The translations under genes were made by a program, and so were the position numbers. The notes below the pieces were generated by a model. The model was not told the DNA's origin. It ran no database searches and saw only the letters and a program-made list of their open reading frames with translations. Source: CAIOTO01 sp040389165 (GTDB lineage Bacteria; Pseudomonadota; Alphaproteobacteria; Paracaedibacterales; CAIOTO01). Taken from it: DNA of 10,402 bases. The stretch spans positions 1 to 10,402 of the forward strand of contig JAZKAK010000015.1 of NCBI GenBank assembly GCA_040389165.1, read 5' to 3'. Positions 1-6,239 of this stretch are shown here, piece after piece; within the stretch, counting starts at the first letter, position 1, and every line of letters starts with the position of its first letter.

Positions 1-65
1 TGGTGAACAAATTCATGCACTAATGCGTTACCCACCTATTTTTCATAAGAGCCATATATATTATT

Positions 66-755
66 TTATTCAGCTGGTTCAGCTGGTGCAGATGCAGCTG
101 GAATGACAAAAGCAGGATCCGGTATATTTCCTTCCGTTTTTACATACAGACAATCTGCACTCTTAGCCTCTGCTATAGCTGCTGGTGTTCCATCCCCGGC
201 AACTGGTAGTTTTGCAGTTTTTGCATTGTATTCAAGCGCATCGCATGTGCGTTTATGTGCATAAAAAGTAAGTGCATTGTTAATATAGGTACAAAGAGGG
301 GAATACGTTGTCACATCAAGCTTTGAAGCAACTTTAGGCATCTGTCCGGCGGGTAGGCCAGGTACTAATGGCGTAGCGGGAACATCGTCAGAAGCTGCAA
401 CTGCTGCAATTGGCTCTCCGGCTGGAACTGCTGGATCTTTTTGGCAATTAGCTGCGAAGAATTTTCCTGCAAAAGTTTGATTCTTTTCTATCATAGCTGG
501 ATTGCTTAAGCAATGTTCAGCCGTATAATGAAGCACTCCCTTAGGTGTAGCAGTATTTGCTGAATTGCATTCTGGGTCCACATTTAAAGGCCTTGTACCA
601 GAAGCTACGGCAACTTTTGCACTGCTCGCAGCCTTTTTTGCACCGCTTATTGCACTGCTCATACTGCTAAACATAGCCTGACTTTCTGCCATTCCGACGC
701 TCATTATCATCGCGATTGCAGTTGTGTATTTTGCTACAAGTATTGTGTGTTTCAT
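66..755 (-). CDS. Secreted six-cysteine Ala/Pro-rich protein of unknown function
   Basis: I do not recognise this 229-residue protein. It begins with a clear Sec-type signal peptide: a basic start (MKHTILVAK), a hydrophobic core at about residues 10-22, and a likely signal-peptidase I site after SQA (about residue 27), so it should be exported to the periplasm or outside the cell. The mature part is rich in Ala, Ser and Pro and has six cysteines (C63, C82, C104, C155, C171, C202). An even number in an exported protein suggests disulfide bonds. Residues about 108-140 form a Pro/Ala/Val-rich linker between two Cys-containing halves, and the tail (211-229) is again Pro/Ala-rich, ending PAEPAE. 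There is no lipobox and no later membrane segment. The start is supported by a good Shine-Dalgarno (AGGAGA, complement of 762-767) about 6 nt upstream. The gene diverges from the small gene at 961. The coding call is firm; the function is unknown. Confidence 0.8.
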   Translation of the reverse strand: MKHTILVAKYTTAIAMIMSVGMAESQAMFSSMSSAISGAKKAASSAKVAVASGTRPLNVDPECNSANTATPKGVLHYTAEHCLSNPAMIEKNQTFAGKFFAANCQKDPAVPAGEPIAAVAASDDVPATPLVPGLPAGQMPKVASKLDVTTYSPLCTYINNALTFYAHKRTCDALEYNAKTAKLPVAGDGTPAAIAEAKSADCLYVKTEGNIPDPAFVIPAASAPAEPAE

Positions 756-761
756 AAATTA

Positions 762-767
762 TCTCCT
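762..767 (-). promoter_or_regulatory. Ribosome binding site of the secreted protein gene
   Basis: AGGAGA on the minus strand lies about 6 nt before the ATG at 755-753. It is one of the two best Shine-Dalgarno matches in the window; the other belongs to the small gene at 961. It fixes the start so that the signal peptide is complete. Confidence 0.7.
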
Positions 768-870
768 AAAAATAAGCTACATATGTTTAATTTGTCGTGA
801 TAAGGTAATGATAACGAGAAAAGATTAACAAAACATTAATTATCCAGATAAATATAAATGCTGACTTGTC

Positions 871-897
871 GTACGTACACGCTATTTAAATACGTAT
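871..897. promoter_or_regulatory. Cluster of three short palindromes in the divergent spacer
   Basis: Within 27 bp there are three perfect palindromes: GTACGTAC (871-878), TATTTAAATA (883-892) and ATACGTAT (890-897), the last two overlapping. They lie between the divergent genes starting at 755 (minus) and 961 (plus), where an operator for a dimeric regulator would be expected. The sequence TATAAC at 895-900 could act as a -10 element toward the gene at 961, but no convincing -35 is seen at the right spacing. The function is an inference from position and symmetry only. AT-rich DNA produces short palindromes by chance. Confidence 0.25.
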
Positions 898-947
898 AAC
901 GTGATTCATTTTTATGTTTATTAAATCAAGAATAACATTGGATAGAG

Positions 948-952
948 AGGAG
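948..952 (+). promoter_or_regulatory. Ribosome binding site of the small Excalibur-like gene
   Basis: AGGAG, inside a longer purine run (945-952), lies 8 nt before the ATG at 961. An earlier ATG at 956 is followed at once by TAA, so it cannot be the start. This strong site is the main reason to treat the 93-codon frame as a real gene rather than a chance opening. Confidence 0.6.
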
Positions 953-960
953 TAAATGTA

Positions 961-1242
961 ATGATTATTCCATTCACCCCATTTTCCATGACGTCGAGTA
1001 TAATAAAAAGTATTAATGCTTCTTTCGAAATCAAGCAAATACCTGTTATGCATACCGATGTTAAATTTAAAAGCAACCGGTCTGAAAAAGATGGAAATAC
1101 TAGTTTTGTGCGCGGTGTGTCTGAGGTTGAATCTGCCATGAAGGTTGATTCAAATGATGCGCGTGCAGATTATCCGGGAATATATGATCATGATAAAGAT
1201 GGGCAAAAATGCCCTGAGCACCTTCTTGATATAATCGCATGA
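961..1242 (+). CDS. Small protein with Excalibur/EF-hand-like calcium-binding motif
   Basis: This is a 93-residue protein without a firm family assignment. Near the C-terminus, residues 76-86 read DHDKDGQKCPE. This resembles the DxDxDGxxCE signature of the Excalibur domain, a short calcium-binding motif related to EF-hand loops, with D76, D78, D80 and G81 as the candidate calcium loop and C84 in the expected place. The preceding ADYPGIY also resembles the segment before the loop in Excalibur proteins. Differences from the family are an extra Pro before the Glu, no visible first cysteine, and His rather than Glu at loop position 12. The N-terminus (MIIPFTPFSMTSSIIKS) is mildly hydrophobic but is not a convincing signal peptide, whereas Excalibur proteins are usually extracellular. 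The gene has a strong Shine-Dalgarno, stands alone, and diverges from the secreted protein at 66-755. An open frame on the opposite strand (921-1139) is less likely because it lacks these features. Coding is likely; calcium binding is an inference. Confidence 0.6.
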   Translation: MIIPFTPFSMTSSIIKSINASFEIKQIPVMHTDVKFKSNRSEKDGNTSFVRGVSEVESAMKVDSNDARADYPGIYDHDKDGQKCPEHLLDIIA

Positions 1243-1250
1243 GTTTTTAG

Positions 1251-1290
1251 TTCTTATTAAAAAATATATAAACCAAATTTTTAATAAGAA
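1251..1290. repeat. Perfect 13-bp inverted repeat, possible weak terminator
   Basis: The left arm TTCTTATTAAAAA (1251-1263) and right arm TTTTTAATAAGAA (1278-1290) are perfectly complementary around a 14-nt loop. The structure begins 9 nt after the TGA of the small gene at 961-1242, where a terminator would be expected. However, the stem is almost entirely A-T, has one G-C pair, and no T-run follows it, so it would be a poor intrinsic terminator. It might instead stabilise the mRNA 3' end. Confidence 0.4.
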
Positions 1291-1353
1291 TAATTTGTAT
1301 ATTAATCAGGTGATGTGAGAGGTGTAAATAATATTGTATTTTGGCCTTTTCGC

Positions 1354-1382
1354 TTGAAAATCATATAAATATGGCTTATATT
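1354..1382 (+). promoter_or_regulatory. Sigma-70-type promoter for tRNA-Arg (and possibly typA)
   Basis: TTGAAA (1354-1359) and TATATT (1377-1382) each match the sigma-70 consensus at 5 of 6 positions and are separated by the ideal 17 nt. Transcription would start near 1389, giving a leader of about 40 nt before the tRNA at 1431. No terminator is evident between the tRNA and typA, so this promoter may serve both. Confidence 0.6.
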
Positions 1383-1430
1383 AACTGATGTGCTTAAAAG
1401 ATTCGTTAAGGAATCATAATCATTTTTTGT

Positions 1431-1507
1431 GCGCCCTTAGCTCAGCCGGATAGAGCGGCAGCCTTCTAAGCTGTAGGTCAGAGGTTCGAATCCTCTAGGG
1501 CGCACCA
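1431..1507 (+). tRNA. tRNA-Arg (anticodon UCU)
   Basis: This is a complete 77-nt cloverleaf. The acceptor stem GCGCCCT (1431-1437) pairs with AGGGCGC (1497-1503). The D stem is GCTC/GAGC (1440-1443 with 1453-1456). The anticodon stem is GCAGC/GCTGT (1458-1462 with 1470-1474, with one G-U pair). The anticodon loop CTTCTAA (1463-1469) places TCT at 1465-1467. The T arm is AGAGG-TTCGAAT-CCTCT. The discriminator base is A1504 and the CCA end is encoded at 1505-1507. It reads the AGA and AGG arginine codons. A strong promoter lies upstream and typA starts 70 nt downstream. Confidence 0.97.
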
Positions 1508-1577
1508 TTTTTTACTATATAAAGATCCTTAAATTAAGCAATTTTTAAATTAACTTTTATTTCAACGAGATTTTAAA

Positions 1578-3398
1578 ATGACCCAACTTCGCAATCTTGC
1601 GATAATCGCGCACGTTGACCATGGAAAAACAACCCTAGTCGATGCCTTGCTTAAGCAAAGCGGTACATTCCGCGCTAACCAAAACGTTGCCGAACGTGCA
1701 ATGGACTCAAACGATTTAGAACGAGAACGTGGTATTACGATTCTTGCAAAGTGTACATCTATCCTTTGGGAAGATATACGTTTTAATATCGTCGACACAC
1801 CTGGTCACGCGGACTTTGGCGGTGAAGTTGAGCGTATTCTAAGTATGGTTGATGGTGTTGTTTTGTTGGTAGATGCCGCAGAAGGCCCTATGCCTCAAAC
1901 AAAATTTGTTCTTTCAAAAGCGCTGAAGCTCGGCTTTAAGCCAATTGTTGTTATCAACAAGATTGATCGTTCGGATGCACGTCAAGATGAAGTTCTAGAA
2001 GAGATTTTTGATCTATTTATAGCGCTTGATGCAAACGATGCACAGCTGGATTTCCCTGTGCTTTATGCATCAGGTCGTGCTGGTTGGTGTGTGACTGAGC
2101 TTGAAGACGAACGTAAGGACTTGCAACCACTCTTTAAGAAGATTTCTGAGCATATTCAACCGCCAGTATCTGGTGACGGTCCATTCAGTATGCTTGTTAC
2201 AACACGCGAATATGATCCTTATCTTGGTCGTGTTTTGACAGGACGTATTCATAGTGGCGTCGCAAAATTAAATAGCGCTATTAAAGTATTAAGCCATGAA
2301 GGTAATCTTGTTGAAACAGGACGCATTTCAAAGCTACTTTCATTTCGCGGGCTTGACCGTACGCCTGTTGAAGAAGCATCTGCTGGTGACATTGTTGTTA
2401 TTGCGGGTCTTCAGGTGGCGAACGTTTCTGATACAATTTGTGCAACAGAAATCACTGTTCCGCTGCCTGCGCAACCTATTGATCCACCAACATTGGCAAT
2501 GACGTTCTCAGTGAATGACTCGCCTTTGGCTGGTCGTGAAGGAACAAAAGTAACATCACGTATTGTTGGTGAACGCTTGATGCGTGAAGCTGAAGGAAAC
2601 GTAGCGTTAAAAATTACTGAAACGGCTGAAAAAGATGGATTCGAAGTTGCCGGTCGAGGTGAATTGCAGTTAGGCGTTCTTATCGAAACAATGCGTCGTG
2701 AAGGTTTTGAATTATCCATTAGTCGTCCACGCGTTATTTACAAGCGCGATCCAATAACAGATGAACGCTTAGAGCCTATCGAAGAAGTTCAGATTGACGT
2801 TGATGATGAGTATGTTGGTTCTGTTGTTGAATCAATGAGCCTTCGTAAGGCTGAGCTACAAGACATGCGTCCATCTGGTGGCGGGAAAACACGCGTTATA
2901 TTCCATGCTCCGTCACGTGGCTTGATTGGTTATCATGGATCATTCTTAACGGAAACACGCGGGACAGGTATTATGAGTCGTGTATTCCATGCGTATGCAC
3001 CGTATCGTGGTGCTATCGAAGGTCGTCGTAATGGCGTGCTCATTTCTAATGGTGTTGGTGATTCTGTGGATTATGCACTTTGGAAAATTGAAGATCGCGG
3101 CACACTCTTTATCGGTGGTGGTGTTCCTATTTACGAAGGTATGATCATTGGCGAAAATAGCCGTGAAAATGATATGGAAATAAATGCATTACGTGCGAAG
3201 CAATTAACAAACGTACGTGCGTCTGGTAAGGACGAAGCAATTCGTCTGGCTCCTCCACGTTTGATGTCATTGGAGCAAGCAATTGCGTACATCCAAGATG
3301 ATGAACGTGTTGAAGTTACACCAAAAAGCATTCGTTTGCGTAAAGCGTTTTTGGATCCAAATGATCGTAAACGCGAAGAACGTAAATCAGAAAAATAG
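1578..3398 (+). CDS. typA: Ribosome-associated translational GTPase TypA/BipA
   Basis: TypA (BipA) is an EF-G-like GTPase that binds the 70S ribosome and assists ribosome assembly and stress adaptation, for example growth at low temperature. The 606 residues match the usual length (607 in E. coli). All GTPase motifs are visible: G1 AHVDHGKT (11-18), G2 ERGITI (50-55), G3 DTPGH (73-77), G4 NKID (127-130) and G5 SGRAG (165-169). The beta-barrel domain 2, the EF-G-like domains III and V, and the family-specific C-terminal domain follow; segments such as GRGELQLGVLIETMRREGFE and SRGLIGY are typical. The protein ends in a charged tail (DRKREERKSEK). The Shine-Dalgarno is weak (CGAGA, 1566-1570, 7 nt spacing). 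No separate promoter is obvious in the 70 nt after the tRNA, so the gene may be cotranscribed with tRNA-Arg. It ends at a strong intrinsic terminator. Identification is secure. Confidence 0.97.
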   Translation: MTQLRNLAIIAHVDHGKTTLVDALLKQSGTFRANQNVAERAMDSNDLERERGITILAKCTSILWEDIRFNIVDTPGHADFGGEVERILSMVDGVVLLVDAAEGPMPQTKFVLSKALKLGFKPIVVINKIDRSDARQDEVLEEIFDLFIALDANDAQLDFPVLYASGRAGWCVTELEDERKDLQPLFKKISEHIQPPVSGDGPFSMLVTTREYDPYLGRVLTGRIHSGVAKLNSAIKVLSHEGNLVETGRISKLLSFRGLDRTPVEEASAGDIVVIAGLQVANVSDTICATEITVPLPAQPIDPPTLAMTFSVNDSPLAGREGTKVTSRIVGERLMREAEGNVALKITETAEKDGFEVAGRGELQLGVLIETMRREGFELSISRPRVIYKRDPITDERLEPIEEVQIDVDDEYVGSVVESMSLRKAELQDMRPSGGGKTRVIFHAPSRGLIGYHGSFLTETRGTGIMSRVFHAYAPYRGAIEGRRNGVLISNGVGDSVDYALWKIEDRGTLFIGGGVPIYEGMIIGENSRENDMEINALRAKQLTNVRASGKDEAIRLAPPRLMSLEQAIAYIQDDERVEVTPKSIRLRKAFLDPNDRKREERKSEK

Positions 3399-3413
3399 TC
3401 AAAACTTTGAATT

Positions 3414-3444
3414 AAAAAAGGCAGCTTAACCGCTGCCTTTTTTT
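3414..3444 (+). terminator. Rho-independent terminator after typA
   Basis: A perfect 6-bp GC-rich stem, GGCAGC (3420-3425) with GCTGCC (3432-3437), encloses a 6-nt loop and is followed by seven T (3438-3444). Six A before the stem (3414-3419) can extend the pairing with the T-run, so the structure could also work in the minus direction. It starts 15 nt after the typA stop codon and isolates typA from acnA. Confidence 0.93.
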
Positions 3445-3469
3445 ATGGTGTCATGCAGACATTAATACC

Positions 3470-3499
3470 TTGTAACTATGATATTTTTTGCTGTATTTT
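3470..3499 (+). promoter_or_regulatory. Tentative acnA promoter
   Basis: The 88 nt between the typA terminator and acnA must hold the acnA promoter. The best pair I see is TTGTAA (3470-3475) with TATTTT (3494-3499), spaced 18 nt and preceded by TG. A second possible -10, TACAAT (3508-3513), lies nearer the start but lacks a good -35. The exact element is uncertain. A possible ribosome binding site, AAAGG (3517-3521), sits 11 nt before the ATG. Confidence 0.3.
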
Positions 3500-3532
3500 T
3501 AGATAAATACAATTTTAAAGGTTACATTCTCC

Positions 3533-6205
3533 ATGCGTACAAAACTGAAGCCACTTAGTGTGAATGGTAAGACTTATTGCATTGCTGCTCTTAACGATCT
3601 TGCGCAGCTGGGGAATTGGCGTGAGATGCCGTACTGTATTAAAGTTATTCTTGAAAATGTATGGCGCCAGTGTGATGGTGAAAAAGTTACTGAATTAGAT
3701 ATTAAAAATTTATTTTTCACTGATCCAATGCAAGCTGATCGCGACATTTCATTTTTTCCAGCTCGGGTATTAATGCAAGATTTCACAGGTGTGCCTGCAG
3801 TCGTTGATTTGGCAGCAATGCGAGATGCAATGCTTGCAAAGGGTGATGATCCACGGAAAATTAACCCAAAAATAGCCGTTGACCTTGTTATTGATCACTC
3901 TGTTATGGTCGATGAATCAGGGACAGCAGGTGCTTTTTCGAAAAACGTTGATCTTGAGTACAAACGAAATTTAGAGCGTTATACGTTTTTAAAATGGGGA
4001 CAGCAAGCCTTTGAAAATTTCCGCGTAGTGCCACCTGGAACGGGTATTTGTCACCAAGTGAACCTTGAATACCTTGCAAGTGTTGTCTGCCAGAAGCAAC
4101 TCGATTCGGGCGAGACACTATTGTGCCCAGACACCGTTGTGGGCACGGATAGCCACACGACGATGGTGAATGCACTTGGTGTATTGGGTTGGGGAGTAGG
4201 GGGCATCGAAGCCGAATCTGCAATGCTTGGTCAAGCGTTATCAATGCTTATTCCTGAGGTTGTTGGCGTTAATTTGACCGGGATACTGCCGGCGGGATGC
4301 ACAGCAACAGATCTTGTGCTAACAGTAACACAAACGCTGCGTAGCAAAGGTGTTGTTGGGAAATTTGTTGAATTTTATGGGTGTGGTTTGGATGCATTAT
4401 CACTTGCGGATCGAGCCACAATTGCAAATATGGCACCAGAATATGGTGCAACATGTGGGTTCTTTGCGATTGATGATGAAACACTTGCCTATCTTAGATT
4501 GACGGGACGTCCTGAAGAACACATTGCTATTGTTGAAGCATATGCAAAAGAACAAGGTTTGTGGCGTGATGACACCCAATTAATCAACTATAATGACACA
4601 GTTGACATTGATTTGAATGCGATTGTGCCAGCACTTGCTGGCCCTAAACGTCCGCAAGATAAAGTGCCTTTAACAGATATGAAAATAGTTACCGAAAAGC
4701 TTATGTCCGTTAACGAAGGGTGTGTTCTAGATGAAACGAATCATACGTTAAATCATCATGATGTGGTGATTGCTGCTATTACGAGTTGCACGAACACATC
4801 AAATCCAAGTGCGTTAATTGGCGCTGGTTTGCTAGCAAAAAAAGCAAATGCATTAGGACTTGTCAGGAAGCCGTGGGTTAAAACTTCTCTTGCACCAGGT
4901 TCACAAGTTGCACAAGATTATTTAACTGAGGCGGGCTTATTATCTGAGTTAGAAACATTAGGATTCCATATAGTTGGTTTTGGTTGTACAACATGTATCG
5001 GCAATTCTGGGCCTCTCTCACCGTCTATTACAAAAGCAATAGAAGATGGCGACCTAACGGTTGCAGGTGTTTTGTCGGGCAATCGAAATTTCGAAGGTCG
5101 CATCCATACGCACGTAAAAGCAAATTATTTAGCGTCTCCACCTTTAGTTGTGGCATTTGCACTCGCAGGAACAACGCATATTGACCTGACATGTGAGCCA
5201 ATCGGAAACGATACAAGTGGCACAGCAATTTACCTAAAAGACATATGGCCAACAAAGGCAGAAATTGATGCAGTCATCCATCAGGTTATGAAGCCAGCAC
5301 TATTCCAAAAAAGATATGCGGCTGTGTTTGATGGAGATGCGCACTGGCAACAGGTTGAGGCAAAGCCAACACAAACATATGACTGGGATGCGGCAAGTAC
5401 GTATGTTAAGAATCCACCGTATTTCAGAAGTGATATGAAGGCGATGGAACATGGCAACATTAAAGGTGCACGCATTTTGGCGCTTTTGGGAGATAGCATT
5501 ACAACAGATCATATTTCACCTGCTGGTAATATTAAAGTGAATGGCCCTGCTGGTAGTTACCTTGTAGAACATTCTGTCGACATTCTGGATTTTAATTCCT
5601 ATGGCGCGCGACGTGGTAATCATGAAATTATGATGCGTGGGACTTTTGCTAATATTCGGATTCAAAACGAGCTTACACCCGAGCAAACAGGTGGCGTCAC
5701 ACGCTATTTGGCTGTATGTGCTGATAGTGCAGATGATATTGGTGGTACGGATAGTAAAATTATATCTATTTTTGATGCTTCTATGCGTTATCAAAAAGAA
5801 GATATTTCATTGATTATTGTGGCTGGTAAAGAGTATGGGACAGGTTCTTCACGCGATTGGGCAGCAAAAGGAACCCGACTACTAGGCGTACGCGCAGTTA
5901 TTGCGGAAAGTTTTGAACGTATACATCGATCTAATTTGGTCGGGATGGGCGTTCTTCCACTTGTATTTACCGGGGGAGATACACGAAAATCGCTTAACTT
6001 AACTGGGTATGAAACACTCGATTTGAATGGACTCGATGCAGGGATTGCACCAGGCATGATGGTTCAATTAACCATTCATCGAGCGAATGGAGCGGTGGAT
6101 ATAATTGAACTATTATGCCGAGTAGACACACGTGAAGAAGTTAGCTACATGCAAAGTGGTGGAATTTTACCATATGTACTAGAAGAACTGTCTCGAGTTT
6201 CCTAG
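3533..6205 (+). CDS. acnA: Aconitate hydratase A (aconitase, IRP1/AcnA family)
   Basis: Aconitase interconverts citrate and isocitrate through cis-aconitate in the TCA cycle, using a [4Fe-4S] cluster in the cytoplasm. The 890 residues equal the usual AcnA/IRP1 length (891 in E. coli). The cluster ligands are C419 (in ITSCTNTSNPS), C485 and C488 (in GFGCTTCIGNSGPL); their 66- and 3-residue spacing is that of the family. Other hallmarks are PGTGICHQVNLEY (about 168-180), GTDSHTTMVNALGVLGWGVGGIEAE (about 204-228), SGNRNFEGRIH (about 515-525), and the C-terminal swivel domain with SYGARRGNHEIMMRGTF and GTGSSRDWAAKGT (GSSR at 771-774, substrate-binding). No key residue is missing. The gene is monocistronic, preceded by the typA terminator. 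It converges with the ABC-F gene across 34 nt in which I see no terminator. Its presence implies the lineage keeps at least part of the TCA cycle. Identification is secure. Confidence 0.97.
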   Translation: MRTKLKPLSVNGKTYCIAALNDLAQLGNWREMPYCIKVILENVWRQCDGEKVTELDIKNLFFTDPMQADRDISFFPARVLMQDFTGVPAVVDLAAMRDAMLAKGDDPRKINPKIAVDLVIDHSVMVDESGTAGAFSKNVDLEYKRNLERYTFLKWGQQAFENFRVVPPGTGICHQVNLEYLASVVCQKQLDSGETLLCPDTVVGTDSHTTMVNALGVLGWGVGGIEAESAMLGQALSMLIPEVVGVNLTGILPAGCTATDLVLTVTQTLRSKGVVGKFVEFYGCGLDALSLADRATIANMAPEYGATCGFFAIDDETLAYLRLTGRPEEHIAIVEAYAKEQGLWRDDTQLINYNDTVDIDLNAIVPALAGPKRPQDKVPLTDMKIVTEKLMSVNEGCVLDETNHTLNHHDVVIAAITSCTNTSNPSALIGAGLLAKKANALGLVRKPWVKTSLAPGSQVAQDYLTEAGLLSELETLGFHIVGFGCTTCIGNSGPLSPSITKAIEDGDLTVAGVLSGNRNFEGRIHTHVKANYLASPPLVVAFALAGTTHIDLTCEPIGNDTSGTAIYLKDIWPTKAEIDAVIHQVMKPALFQKRYAAVFDGDAHWQQVEAKPTQTYDWDAASTYVKNPPYFRSDMKAMEHGNIKGARILALLGDSITTDHISPAGNIKVNGPAGSYLVEHSVDILDFNSYGARRGNHEIMMRGTFANIRIQNELTPEQTGGVTRYLAVCADSADDIGGTDSKIISIFDASMRYQKEDISLIIVAGKEYGTGSSRDWAAKGTRLLGVRAVIAESFERIHRSNLVGMGVLPLVFTGGDTRKSLNLTGYETLDLNGLDAGIAPGMMVQLTIHRANGAVDIIELLCRVDTREEVSYMQSGGILPYVLEELSRVS

Positions 6206-6239
6206 TACTGAAGTGACGCTAGAGAGAATATTGAATAAG

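Noticed and set aside
2..106. A plus-strand reading frame open from the left edge to a TGA at 104-106, possibly the C-terminus of an upstream gene.
   Set aside because: Only about 34 codons are visible, the last third overlaps the secreted protein gene on the other strand, and the sequence matches nothing I recognise. More upstream sequence would be needed to judge it.
921..1139. A 72-residue hydrophobic reading frame on the minus strand overlapping the Excalibur-like gene.
   Set aside because: It is antisense to a frame with a strong ribosome binding site and a recognisable motif, and I found no good ribosome binding site of its own. Its hydrophobic stretch may simply reflect the AT-rich opposite strand.
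1421..1513. The sequence CATTTTTT occurs just before the tRNA (1421-1428) and again overlapping its CCA end (1506-1513), suggesting att-like direct repeats.
   Set aside because: The repeat is a T-run in AT-rich DNA, brackets only the tRNA itself, and there is no integrase or second partial tRNA copy in the window.
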